In this document: piece after piece, positions 40,326 to 50,573 of the stretch
Layout: every line of letters begins with the position of its first letter
Numbering within the stretch: the stretch's first letter is position 1
Source: Chrysophaeum taylorii
Taxonomy: Eukaryota > Sar > Pelagophyceae > Pelagomonadales > Pelagomonadaceae
Direction: 5' to 3'
DNA length: 64,000 nucleotides
Assembly (NCBI GenBank): GCA_029834535.1
Contig: JAQMWT010000157.1
Location: forward strand, 1-64,000
Notes under the pieces: model-generated
Told to the model about the DNA's origin: nothing
The model's database searches: none
Seen by the model: the letters and a program-made list of their open reading frames with translations, nothing else
Program-made: the position numbers and the translations under genes

Positions 40326-40778
40326 TCACATGTCGAAGCCATCGTCCCCGGCCTCCTCGTCCTCGTCCACGTATCTGCTCCAGTCGGTCGTGACGAATTG
40401 CTTGTCAATCTTCTTGTCGGAAAAGAGGCGCGGCCAGTGGTCTTTGTCCTTGTCGTCTTTGACAATGTGCATTTGCACCTGCGACGGCGCTGCGTAGACG
40501 TCGCGATCGCGACCGCACGTTGCGCCCATGATTCTTCCACTTGCTCTCTTCGGGCACGGCCTTGTCGAAAAAATCGAACGAGAATCCGTACTTGCGCTCG
40601 TCGCTGCGGCGAGTTGAACAACAAAGCCCACTCAACGATGATCTCACCTCTCGCCGGTGAACGCGAGCGTCGTCGCCGTCAGATCGACACTCTCGTTTTT
40701 GAGGTCGGGCACCTTGATGGTGAGGTAGATGCTGTCTTTGCGCTGCGCCCACTCCATCGGAGGGACCTGCGTCGCCAT
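40326..40778 (-). CDS. p23/Sba1-like Hsp90 co-chaperone (CS domain)
   Basis: Three exons on the minus strand: 40778-40648, 40603-40519 and 40478-40326, with introns of 44 and 40 nt. The product as modelled is 122 aa. CS-domain landmarks: MEWAQRKDSIYLTIKV, VDLTATTLAFTGE, YGFSFDFFDKAVPEESKW, then KDKDHWPRLFSDKK and DWSRYVDEDEEAGDD, the p23 signature Trp-Pro-Arg-Leu and C-terminal Trp. p23 stabilises ATP-bound Hsp90. The model stops at FDM with TGA, but that stop overlaps a good donor (AT/GTGAGT). Downstream, 40110-40188 would encode an acidic tail beginning NFGSGDDDD, which looks like a true p23 tail, yet the splice phase does not fit by one base. The 3' end is therefore uncertain. Confidence 0.85.
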
Positions 40779-41019
40779 CGTTCGTCGCGAAGGCTCGTAA
40801 AATGGACCGTTGAGATCAGGACTTTTTTCCGTTGGTGTCATCCACTTCCTCACCGGATCTCAGCAGCAGGAGCAGCTTGAGGGCCAAGCGGCCTTCTCGT
40901 TTGCCGCTGATGGAATCGGCTTCAAGCCAGCTGTGTCGACTACGCCGCGCCAGTGGTGCCGTCTTCAAAACACGAATGCTGGCATGGGACTTACTCGTGG
41001 AACATGGCAATTAACAATC

Positions 41020-43030
41020 GACAGTGGGAAGCCAACTCGCTCATATCAATAAGGGCTGTCGCGCGCACTTGAACTCGTCCTTGATGCGGAATGGGGTGTC
41101 TAGCGACGCGCCCTGGTCGAGGATCTCGTCTACGCTAAGAGCCGTCCTCATAGCTTGCGTGTGGGAGCTTTCGGGCTGCAAAGGCCGGCCGGAAGACGTG
41201 CTCAATTTGTCTACATCTGGCGCCGTGTCCGAGATTTTGCAGCACCTCGAGCAGCACTTGAGCCTTATCGAGCGGCCAAGGTCGCCGACGGTACCATGAA
41301 GGCGGAGAATGTCAGCTCGTCTCTAGCTGCAATCAATCAAGGTAAACCGAGGCGACGAATGCCAAGGCCGAGCTGACGCGCCTCTACGGTGCTGCGGCTT
41401 CAAAGGGTAGTAAGGCGGCTAAGGCTACGGCTTCAAAGGGTAGCAAGGCGGCTAAGGCCCGTTCTCCACCAGATCAAAGTTGCAAAATTTGCTAAGTCCC
41501 TTATTTTGCAACTTTACGCACCCGTTCTCCACCGTGGAGGGCAAAGTTAAAAGCGAAATGGTCAAATCTGCTAAGTACTCCGATGACGGCGAGCGGAAGA
41601 GGGGGGTCGAGCGGAAAAGGATGCTCGAGGCCGTCTCACGAGTTCTAAAACGTCATCGCCTCATTGCGCTCGTGGATTGCGACGAGCGGGGCGCAGCGGC
41701 ACGCCGCGGGCCCACGCCGCTGCCTGTTGCCCACCTAAACCTTGTGTGTCCGCCAAAACATGCGAGCGCATAAGCTTCAAGATACACATTTTTCTGGTCG
41801 GGAACGGGAGTTCAGAGGGGCGCAGAGGTCAAGCGGGCGCATATGGGCGCGCAGATCGGCAAACTTTTTCTTGATCGTTGTGGCGCTGGCGACATGGCCA
41901 GGGCTGGGGAACGGAGTGAGATCGGTTATAGATCCTCGGGGTTTTTAGCCGTCCTTGCTAAGGAAGAGGTTCGTGTCGAGCTGGCGTCGAGCGTGTTGAA
42001 GGTAGCGGCCGCCTTTTTCCAGAACCAGTTGGTGTCCTCAGCGTCCGGCTCGGCCCGCGTCGCCGTCTGGTCCCGCAAGAGAAAGTCGGTCCCCAGCTTG
42101 ACAAAGTCGTTGACCATCCGCGGGTGGCTGTGCTGGCGGGTCCAGTGCTGAGTCGCAGGAGGTGGCGGCTAATTCGGGCTGATCTGAGAGTGCGACGGCT
42201 GCGTCCGTACCGGCACGGCAGGAACACCGAGCGCAGCTGTCCCCGTATGACCGTGTACGCGGTGTCGGCGCCGGCTTCGTTCCAGTCGTCGTCCTCGTCG
42301 TTCGGTGATTCATGCCTCGCCAGTCAGTCAACCAATGCCTGCCAGTTCCTATTCGAGGCGCGCAGCGCTTCCTTTCCGAGAATTTCAGCCCGCCGCCCTA
42401 TCTCCGTCTTCAAGGAAGTGTTGTCGGGGCACGTACCACGCGGATACCAGGCCTGCTTGGTCATGGGGTTCCACCCGGGCGCGATCGACCGCAACGCGGA
42501 CCGCTTCTGCTCTTCCAACACCCCTCGAGCCATCAACTTGGCGTTTGAAACAACTTCGATCGAGTTTGAGGGGTGCCTGGCTAGGGCTCGAAAATAAGGG
42601 CCTGAAAATCAAAGTTGGCAAAATCGAACTTAGCAAATCCTGCAACTTTGATTATTATTTGAAGCCGGTGGAGAACGGCTCTAAGACCACATATGGTGCA
42701 GGCATGAAGGTTAACGATCGGAGCGCGTGTCAGAGGCACGAGACGAACATGGGCTGTGAAACGACCGAGGTTAAACAAGAGTACAGCGACATCCGCCAGG
42801 AACAGAAGGACCGCCAGATCCAGAAAAAGCTGACCGAGGTAGCCGCTTACCTCACCAGCGTCGGCACCAGCTCCACCTCCGAGCCCACCCCCCCCCCGAT
42901 TCCAACGACCTACCCCCTCTGCGCCGGCGCCAGAAGCGTCTCCGACCGCCGAAGGGCTCGTCGCGGTCTAGACGTCCGCGTTCCGAAGGCAGTCGCCGCT
43001 TCCACACTCCGTTGGCCTTCAAGCCTGGGT
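41020..43030 (+). pseudogene. coiled-coil gene disrupted by a transposon and frameshifts
   Basis: Plus-strand segments around 41100-41456 (GAVSEILQHLEQHL, then in another frame KVADGTMKAENVSSSL, then KAELTRLYGAAASKGSKAAK) are interrupted at 41456/41457 by an inverted-repeat element. They resume at 42681 (TTYGAGMKVNDRS... EVKQEYSDIRQEQKDRQIQ). Removing the insert and one target copy joins the Lys/Ala repeat to the downstream Glu/Gln-rich coiled coil in one frame. Two more frame breaks lie upstream (near 41250 and 41345). A GCTTCAAAGGGTAG repeat occurs twice at 41390-41450. I do not recognise the protein family. Confidence 0.5.
41457..42680 (-). mobile_element. inverted-repeat DNA transposon, 1,224 bp, with CTAAG target duplication
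   Basis: The ends are inverted copies: left GCCCGTTCTCCACC..., right (reverse complement) AGCCGTTCTCCACC..., with a further shared stretch around TCAAAGTTGCA..ATTTGCTAAGT. The direct repeat CTAAG flanks both ends (41452-41456 and 42681-42685). The minus strand inside carries short open frames with plausible coding character (42536-42324 with ARGVLEEQKRSALRSIAPGW; 42117-41926 with TNWFWKKAAATFNTL), in several frames. No transposase motif is recognised. It is probably a non-autonomous or captured-gene element. Confidence 0.65.
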
Positions 43031-43145
43031 TAGGATTCGTCAAAGTCACTCAGTCCCCTTTCTCATTGCCCCACCTATTTATTCCCCTTGACTTTGTACA
43101 AAAGAAACGGGGTGCCGCAATACAACTTATTTTTGCCGTGGGAGG

Positions 43146-46100
43146 ATGGGAGAGATCAGCACAACAACCGAAGAGCCGTGTCCAGTGGTTGAAGCGAGTG
43201 ACGATCAGCAGTCGTCGGACCGCCCTGCCGGGGGCTCATCGTCGACCACCAAGGGCGAGGACGAGCCGACGCGAGCCCCGCGTCGCCGCGGCAAGTCGTC
43301 GGCAAAGCCGCGGAGCGGGGGCAGGAATCGAGGGCGACGAGGAGGCGCGGACAAGAATGACGACAAAGCGACCGGTACGTCCTCGCCTCGGCATTCGAAC
43401 GCGCTTGCAGAATCTTCGGGCGACGTTGACGACCTCGCCGCGAGGAACAACGGGTCAGTCAACCCATGCCTCCGTCATCATCCCACAGGCGGCGCGATGT
43501 CTCGATATCGTGGGCAGCCATCGTCACGGGGGCGCCAGCAGACAACACCAGTATCGTTTCCGGCGTCTTCCGCCTTGTTCTCTCGTTGTCGACAACACGC
43601 GCAGAGCACGGCGAAGAATCGGAAAGAGCGGCATGCGAAGCTGCGACCGAGGTGGTGACCGTGCACGAGGCGCCCGATGACGTTCGGCAAAACGAGGAAG
43701 GGGAGGTATCGAAGCCCCCCGAGTCTGCCGAAAAAGAAGACTCCGTCGTCGAGGACAACGTTGTCCACGAGCGCGCCGAGGACACAACGGTTGAACCGAG
43801 CCCGGAACCGCCAATGACAGAAAAGTCCACGGAAACTGGCGGTGTGCCTGAAGCAGACGCAGCGGCGACGAGTGGCCCCACTCATTCCGACGTCCACTTT
43901 GAAAGCGAGGGGCAGAATTCACAACAGCAGCAGCAGCAGCCGCAGCAGCAGCAGCCGCAACAACAACAACAACAACAACAGGAGGCGACTGATAATGAGA
44001 CCCTAGATGTTGACACGCCTCACTGTCCAGTTCCAAAAGATGGCAGCACGACTTCTGAAGTTGATCCGGCAGAGAGCGCGCCATCCCAGCAGCTCGAGGA
44101 TTTGAGCCAGGATAGTCAAGTTCTCGAAGTTCGTGACAAGCCCGAACCTGCTGTCGTCAAACCTGATGCTCCAGTCTCCTCGGGTAAGGGCGGCGTTCAA
44201 GAAAAACTACAACCGCCGCAGGAGCTGCCAACATTTACTCCGCGCGCATATCTCAACCACGGTCAGGGGTACCCGCAGCAGCTCTACGTCGGTGCCGCCG
44301 CTCCGGTGATGGATCCCGCGTTTCCGGTCGAGCAACTCCCGATCGACGGCGAGCCTCCAGCCGCGGGGGCGCCAGGGATGCGGTACCTGGGGCGCGTTGT
44401 TTACTTGTCGCAGTCCTACGGGTTCATACGGCCCATCGTGCCCGCGAATACTCCCGAAGCCTTGAAAAGCCGCGACGATGTGTTCGTTCACCTCGGTGAT
44501 GTGGGCTTCGTGCTCAACACCAAAGACAACGTCACGTTCGAGCTCGCCCACTTCCGCGGTCGCCCGAAAGCCGTAAACGTTTCTCGCGTGGCGGACACCG
44601 ACGTCCTCGTCGGACACCGGCGACGTCGCGTCGGACCGAACAACAACAACAACAACAGCAACAATAACGCAACAGGAGTTCCTCCGCGGGGTATTGGCGG
44701 TGTCCGCGCCGGAGGCCAACAACAACTCTCCCACATGTCTGGCGAGTTCCGCCCGGCATCTGAACAGTATCGATTAGATGGAGGACCGACCGTCGTTCCC
44801 ACCGTTGTTCCGCACAATCATCCGCAGGAGGATAGAAAGTCCGATATTGCGTCAAGGATGTGGCGCCTCGATCTCGCCGCGAGGCTCCTCCGATGGCTCG
44901 ATTCTCGCGGTCAGAAGGAGCTTGATCTCATCAACACCGCCGAGGTCGACGAGTTCTTCGCCCACGAGTTTGGAGAGACGCCGTTGCAAGATAATTTCCT
45001 GGTCGCCCCCGCGCTTGCACTTAAGCGTGCCGTACGGGAACAGCTCAACTTTATCGAGCAACACGAGCTGAGCCACGAAGGCTGGTTTCAGACGAGAGGT
45101 CCCGACGGCTCCATGTGCGATCAAATGATCGACATCGCACCTCCTCAGCGATATCTCGAGCTCGTGGCGTGCGTACAACAACAACAACAACAATTGTGCA
45201 TTATTCCTATTCCGCGCAGGTCCCGCGACGGCTGCAACGCGGCTTGTATTCGGGTCTTCGACCGCAACGCCCCCTCAGATGAGGACAGCGAGCAAGAAGG
45301 AGGCCAAGGTCCCCGCGGGACTTCGATTTCAAGCAGCCAAATGCGACAGCACTACGTTGCGACGCCGCCGCCACCGCCACCTCCGCCGCCCCCACCGTCC
45401 AACGTCCCGATACCGGTTGTTTCACCACCCGCCGCTGAGTCTGGCACTGGCAAGTCCTCCCGAGGGTGGTCAACCCGCACGTGATCGCGCCGTCGCAGGA
45501 TCGTGGGCGGCCGTCGTGCAACGCATTACCGAATCGGCAATCGAGGGCGGCGAAGGTGCGAAAGACACGGCCTCCGCTGCTGCCGCCGCTGCCTCAAGTG
45601 GTGCGTCTCACTTCCATTTCTCCGGATGCGTGTGAACCTCACCGTTTCTTTGCAGGGGACGAGGCCGCGTCGAAAAGGGACGCGGACAACGTAGCAGCAG
45701 ATTCGAGCGGATCAGCGCCGGAGGTCGACGACAAGCAGCCCATTGTCACGCCGACTGCCAACGCCGAGCAGGGTCGCGATCCTAGCGTTATTAAAATGGC
45801 GACGCCTGAGCAGCAACTACCCCACAGGCTTCAAGGTCGTGGTGCCCCCATTGCGTCGTTTCCCATACCAACGTGCGTTGACGAAGGTCGGAGGTTGCGC
45901 ACGATGTTCGTCGGCAACGTGACCGGCTTTCGAGACGCGACAGCCTCGGCCGAGGCTGTGCGCGAGTTTTTCGAACGCGAGAACTGCCAAGGCCTCGTCG
46001 CCATATTTCCCATACCCACGCGATCGCTAGCGTACGCTGAGTTTGACTCGCCTGGTTCGCTCAACGCCGCGCTCGAAGCCTGCAAAGGAAAGCGTCTGCC

Positions 46101-46194
46101 ACCCCAGGGAACTTCGGGGGGTCGAAGCACCCCTCGCCTTGATCTGGCACGGGTGCTGCCGCGCATCATGACACAACCAAGAAATTCGAGTTGA
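43146..46194 (+). CDS. cold-shock domain protein with C-terminal RRM-like domain
   Basis: Exon 1 is 43146-43453. A 35-nt intron (43454-43488) joins phase-correctly to a long exon. Likely further introns are 43551-43604 (54 nt), 45169-45219 (51 nt) and 45601-45655 (55 nt). One more junction between about 45306 and 45501 is needed but could not be placed with confidence. The N-terminus is basic and RGG-like (GGRNRGRRGG), then acidic, then a poly-Gln tract (43922-43980). A cold-shock domain lies at about 44379-44585: GRVVYLSQSYGFIRP, DDVFVHLGDVGF and VTFEL. Later come an Asn run, a helical region and polyproline. An RRM-like segment ends the protein (TMFVGNVTGF...LAYAEFDSPGSLNAAL). It probably binds single-stranded RNA; the target is unknown. 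Confidence 0.65.
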
Positions 46195-46755
46195 CTAATG
46201 CTATTGGGTCACAACGGCGACTGAGTCTAGAGCGACCTGGTACCGCGCCCACCAACCGTTGCGACTCTCTCGTCGCCGTTGTTTACTGTGGCGATTCTTT
46301 TATCATCTAGACGTCGCATACCATGCACTCCCCTGGAAACTGCTCTTTCATCCTCCCTGCTTGCTCTACTTATTTTCCTATCTCTGCGCCCAACACGTGC
46401 GCAGCACGCTCGGGCGTATTGCATCCTCTGCCCCACATACCTCCATTTTCTCAACACGCGCTCCGATGTTGCTCCCCCCTCGATGGCGCTCCAACGTCGC
46501 TCCCCCCTCGATGACACACACTGTCGACTTACCGACGGCCCATGCCGCCGCCGTCGCCGTCGCCGTCGAAATCCGGAATATTTGGTGCCCGTCCAACGAC
46601 GGCGACAGCGACAACAGCAACCTCGAGCATAACTGGGATCATCTCCTCTTTGATATCGGGAACGGGTCGATCGGAAACGGGTCGATCGACCGACGTCCGA
46701 CGAAGCAATCCCAAACCATGTATTTCGCGAATTGTGCCGGCCACCATATATAAAA
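46195..46755. other. intergenic between convergent genes
   Basis: About 560 bp. It contains the imperfect duplications CTCCCCCCTCGATG (around 46468 and 46500) and ATCGGGAACGGGTCG / ATCGGAAACGGGTCG (around 46655 and 46670). An open frame on the minus strand is Arg-rich and unsupported. No gene is recognised. Confidence 0.5.
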
Positions 46756-49020
46756 TTAGTTCGCATAGGTCCGGTCGAGAAGGTAGTCGAGTTCGCTGCT
46801 GCGGGCTCGCTCGAGGCCGGTGGTCAGCTGCTTGGGGTCGATCGTTCGGCCGTCCGAGGAGAAGAGGGTCTGCGCGCCGCGGATCTTGTCTTTGCGCGCA
46901 TCATCAAGCTCCTTGTCGGTGAATGCGTCGTCGAAGTCGAGGATGTCGAAGTCGACGTCCTCGTGGAGCCCTCTGGGCGTGTCTTCGTCGTCGTCGGAGA
47001 CCTCGCCATTGTCGCCGTCTTCGCTATCGTCCAAATCATCTAAAAAGAAGATTGCGGAGGATCCGTGTCTTAAGAGCGCGGGGCGCACCAACGTCGAGGC
47101 GCGGAGCGTGATAGTTCGCAACGCGCGACTGAACGCGATCCATAATGCGTCAAATATCGCTGTCACTACGCGCACCGCAAACACGACGGGCGACAACACA
47201 AACTCGAGGAATGCCGCGAGCTTGGGATAGCGACCTTTGATATCACGCCAAAGCTCCCCGAGTCGATGTCTGACAAGTCTCACGCGTTGGTGCATCGCGC
47301 GATGGAAAAAGACCCAGGTCGCGGTGCGGTCGCCGATGGCGACGAGGTCGACAACGGCCTCAAGTTTGGCGAAGGCGGGCACGAGCGGGGCGGGGCTAGC
47401 CGAATCGAAGCCGTAGTCCGGCCTGATCTTCAGACGAGCCCGTTCGCCGAGCGACATCTGGGACACTCCGACGTCGATGCCCCGCAGCACGGTGCCACGC
47501 GTGTGGTAGATGAGCCGAAGCCCCAACGTGCCGCGAACGCGTTTGCAGCAGTTGTGTGCATCGCTGAGCACCAAGTCGCGATCGGCCGCATCGGCGAATA
47601 AAGCCCTCTTGAGCATCCGGGGTTTGGCTATGGAGACGTTAGTCGCCCCCCCAGGCTGTTGTTGTTGTTGTTGTCGTTGTCCAAAGCAGCTCCGGAAGCG
47701 GTCGCGGAGCGTGCCTGAAAGTGCGAAGACTTGAATGCAGGACCGGTCCATCCGCCCACTGAGGAAGAGTTTGGGGTCGGCGGTGCGCGTCACTTCGTCG
47801 CTCCGGCGCAGCATCTCGATTAAGTCATCCTTTTCCACAACGATTTCGCCCAAGACCGACCATCCAAACCGGTGCGAGTCCCGCACTTCGAGCCGCACCG
47901 TCCCGAGTTTGTGGGCGAGCTCGGCCAGCGGAATCGGCGGGCCCTTCTTCCGGCCTTCAGTGACGGCGAAATTGAAAACTGCATCCTTCCACGCGGGCCG
48001 GTCGGACGTCCGCTTGACAGGTGTTTGGCCCACGTAGGCGTCGCGCCAGAAGCACACGACGTACGGACTGATTGTGGAGGCGCCGTCGACCGACGCGAGG
48101 TTCTCGCAGCCGACGATGCTGAGGCAGACGTAGACGGCGCCCGTTGTCGCGTGGGTCGTCCTGGCCGCGGAAAACCTTAGTCTTCCCGAGGCGAGCTTAG
48201 GCCTAAGCGGATAGACCCTCGGCGCGCCGTCGCTGCCTCTCAGCACGCTCGCCACCTGCTTGGTCGTCAAAGTGACCTGGCCCAAGAATTCGTCCTTGGT
48301 GAACGTATTCGCGTCGTAGAGCTCAATCCGCAACAAGCGCGTCGTCGCGGCCGAACCTTCGTCGGCGCAGCCCTTGAGCGCGGCGCGCTCGAGCCGCCGC
48401 ACTGTTCGTCTCTCTTCGAACCCCAGAGGAAACACGAGTGTTTCGCACTCCCAAACGGGGTTGGTCGTGTTTTCGCGCTCGCTCGTCTGTCCGACCCGCA
48501 CGTTCCGCCAGTATCCGACCGCGTAAACGTCGGGCACGTCGAATCCTGTACCTTCGTGGAGCCGGTGCCCGCTCAATATCTGCGCGTGTAAGCACGGTCC
48601 CGAGCTTCCCGACCGGTACACCACCGGTCGCCCGCGGATCGCGCTCGAGTCTACGAGGCGCTTGGCGCTTTCGTCGTTTTCGTCGATGACAAACACTTCG
48701 TACAAGATCGACACGTCGTCGTGCGGCTTCGGGTAGTGCGACCCGTCGCCGGCCGCAAGAGTCTTCTTCACGACGCCCTCGCCCGCCATGACGATGGGCT
48801 CGCGGCGTTCCGCGAGCTTGTGCTTGCGCTTGTACAGGTCGTAGCATTTTTCGCAGAACGGGCGGTTTCCCCACGCGACGACCGTCGCTTCGCGGACTTC
48901 GTAGGTGCTGTCGGGGATGCGATTCTTCAGAGACCGACACCGAGCGCACGACGGCGCCTCCTCGACCTCGTGGTACCGCGGCCGGACCAAGCAGTGTCCG
49001 AACCGATTCGGCTCGATCAT
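46756..49020 (-). CDS. zinc-finger, double C2, FKBP-like membrane-associated protein
   Basis: A 754-aa intron-less frame from ATG 49020. Order: N-terminal CARC...CEKC zinc-binding pairs (about residues 25-65); a first C2 domain (about 140-270, with VGYWRNVRVGQT and TTNPVWECETL); a second C2 domain (about 290-420, with VCLSIVGCENL and RPAWKDAVFNF); a Gln run; then a C-terminal half of an FKBP-type peptidyl-prolyl isomerase (VLRGIDVGVSQMSLGERA, then IRPDYGF and LEAVVDLV). A hydrophobic stretch at about 615-640 (FLEFVLSPVVFAVRVV) could embed in membrane, and an Asp/Glu-rich tail follows. C2 domains suggest Ca2+/lipid binding. The FKBP N-terminal half is missing or strongly diverged, so isomerase activity is doubtful. 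Confidence 0.75.
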   Translation of the reverse strand: MIEPNRFGHCLVRPRYHEVEEAPSCARCRSLKNRIPDSTYEVREATVVAWGNRPFCEKCYDLYKRKHKLAERREPIVMAGEGVVKKTLAAGDGSHYPKPHDDVSILYEVFVIDENDESAKRLVDSSAIRGRPVVYRSGSSGPCLHAQILSGHRLHEGTGFDVPDVYAVGYWRNVRVGQTSERENTTNPVWECETLVFPLGFEERRTVRRLERAALKGCADEGSAATTRLLRIELYDANTFTKDEFLGQVTLTTKQVASVLRGSDGAPRVYPLRPKLASGRLRFSAARTTHATTGAVYVCLSIVGCENLASVDGASTISPYVVCFWRDAYVGQTPVKRTSDRPAWKDAVFNFAVTEGRKKGPPIPLAELAHKLGTVRLEVRDSHRFGWSVLGEIVVEKDDLIEMLRRSDEVTRTADPKLFLSGRMDRSCIQVFALSGTLRDRFRSCFGQRQQQQQQPGGATNVSIAKPRMLKRALFADAADRDLVLSDAHNCCKRVRGTLGLRLIYHTRGTVLRGIDVGVSQMSLGERARLKIRPDYGFDSASPAPLVPAFAKLEAVVDLVAIGDRTATWVFFHRAMHQRVRLVRHRLGELWRDIKGRYPKLAAFLEFVLSPVVFAVRVVTAIFDALWIAFSRALRTITLRASTLVRPALLRHGSSAIFFLDDLDDSEDGDNGEVSDDDEDTPRGLHEDVDFDILDFDDAFTDKELDDARKDKIRGAQTLFSSDGRTIDPKQLTTGLERARSSELDYLLDRTYAN

Positions 49021-49128
49021 CGACAACGCCTCGGGCTTTTTTTTTTCGTGCCGTTGGTAGTACTAGGGTCACGGTATGGATGACGTCATTCACAGTAGTA
49101 GCACGGGTGGTAGGTAGGTAGTAGTATC

Positions 49129-50268
49129 TTACGGTGCCTGGGGGGGTGCCGAGGAGGGGATGACGACGACGTTCGACGGAAAATCACACGGCGCTGCGTG
49201 GTGTCGCGCAGAGCCGCGCCGGTCGCTCGTGCGACTCCCCTCGCCGTCGTTGTCGTCCTCTTCCTTTTCGTAGAGCGCGTCGAGGACGCCGTCGTACGAG
49301 AGCCACAGTTCTATCGCCTTCTCGCGGTCCTCGTGGGATAAGTTGGCTACGATGTTTGGGTCGATCGCGTCGTGATGAACCGGGGTTGAGGAGCGGCGGG
49401 TCGAGGACCGGGGATTCGTCGCGGTGCCGCGCCTTTTGACGTCGGCGGCGATCTGGATTACGGCATCGCGGAGGAGGCGCTCGAGATTGGTTCGTCGGCT
49501 ATTCCAGGCCTCGTGCGCCCGCTTGACGTCTTCGACGTGCTTGCGCTCGAGATTGAGGGTTTTGTTGAGCTTTTTGATCATGTCCCGATAGGCTGCGTCA
49601 GAATGGTTGCCGAATATCCGCGGCGGAATCGCCGGTTCGTTGGAGATCTGATGGTCCTCCTCCGCCGAAGCAACCTCCGGGAGCTTGGCGGCTTGGAGAT
49701 CCTCGAGGTCGAGCTTTTTAGCGTCGATGACTTCGCGCATGCGCGAGTTTTCTTCCTTGACGGCGTCGAGTTGCTTTATCAAGAACTCGCGGTCGTCGTC
49801 CTGCGTCTCGTACTGCTGCTTGAGGCGCGCGTTCTCGCTTGTTAGGGTCTGGTTGATCCGATCGACCTTGTCGGCGCGTTCGCGCTCCCTGTCGACGTCG
49901 AATTCGAGCTTGCGACTCTTTTCGATCCAGGCCGCCGCGCCGTCGTCCTTCTTCGCCTTCTCCTTCTCGAGCTCGCGGCACGCGTCGAGAAGCCGGCTTC
50001 GGAAGGCGTTGAGCAGGTCGCGCTCTTGCTCTTGAACGAGCCGCACGGTGTGTCCCTGGAGGTGGCTCACGTTCTTCACGATCTCCTGGTGCATCCCCCG
50101 GAGCTTGCGCATCTCGGGGTCGTCGTCCATCCATTTTGTTTTCTCGGCTTTGAGGCCCTCGAGCTCCTCGTTGAGCTCGCTGGTGCGCAGCTTGTATACG
50201 CGCTCCCGACGGATGAACTCGGCCTGCTTTTGCTTCAGCTCGGACTCCAACGCCTCGAGCTCCTCCAT
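49129..50268 (-). CDS. long coiled-coil protein, possibly basal body/flagellar
   Basis: A 379-aa frame from ATG 50268, with 108 bp between its stop and the start of the C2/FKBP-like gene downstream on the same strand. Almost all of residues 1-190 and 225-270 is heptad-rich coiled coil (Glu, Lys, Leu, Arg). A conserved-looking block QYETQDDDREFLIKQLDAVK sits near residue 155-175, and a C-terminal Pro/Ser segment follows. Blocks of this wording occur in coiled-coil proteins of cilia and basal bodies, as far as I recall; the link is tentative. The tubulin glycylase gene in the same window shows that axonemal genes are present. No catalytic domain is visible. Confidence 0.7.
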   Translation of the reverse strand: MEELEALESELKQKQAEFIRRERVYKLRTSELNEELEGLKAEKTKWMDDDPEMRKLRGMHQEIVKNVSHLQGHTVRLVQEQERDLLNAFRSRLLDACRELEKEKAKKDDGAAAWIEKSRKLEFDVDRERERADKVDRINQTLTSENARLKQQYETQDDDREFLIKQLDAVKEENSRMREVIDAKKLDLEDLQAAKLPEVASAEEDHQISNEPAIPPRIFGNHSDAAYRDMIKKLNKTLNLERKHVEDVKRAHEAWNSRRTNLERLLRDAVIQIAADVKRRGTATNPRSSTRRSSTPVHHDAIDPNIVANLSHEDREKAIELWLSYDGVLDALYEKEEDDNDGEGSRTSDRRGSARHHAAPCDFPSNVVVIPSSAPPQAP

Positions 50269-50573
50269 TGTCCGTCGTCGTTATTGTTTTACACGAGAGA
50301 GATTTTTTTCGTGAGAAGATGTTGCACTTTATTATCTCCCCAGATCAAAGAGGTCTCCCCAGATCAGATCAGATCAAAGAGGTATTTCGACGTCGTAAAT
50401 TGGGGTACGTCGTGATCGGCGTCGTCTCGACGGAAGTCCCCATTTCTTTCTTATTTTCTTGCGTAGAGGCGATAAGATAGAGCGTCGCCGCCGCGGTGTT
50501 CATCGGTGGAAGGACGTGAAATCACTGCGGCGGGTCGAGGCGCGAGGCCTCTGCATAAGGCATAAAAAAAAAA

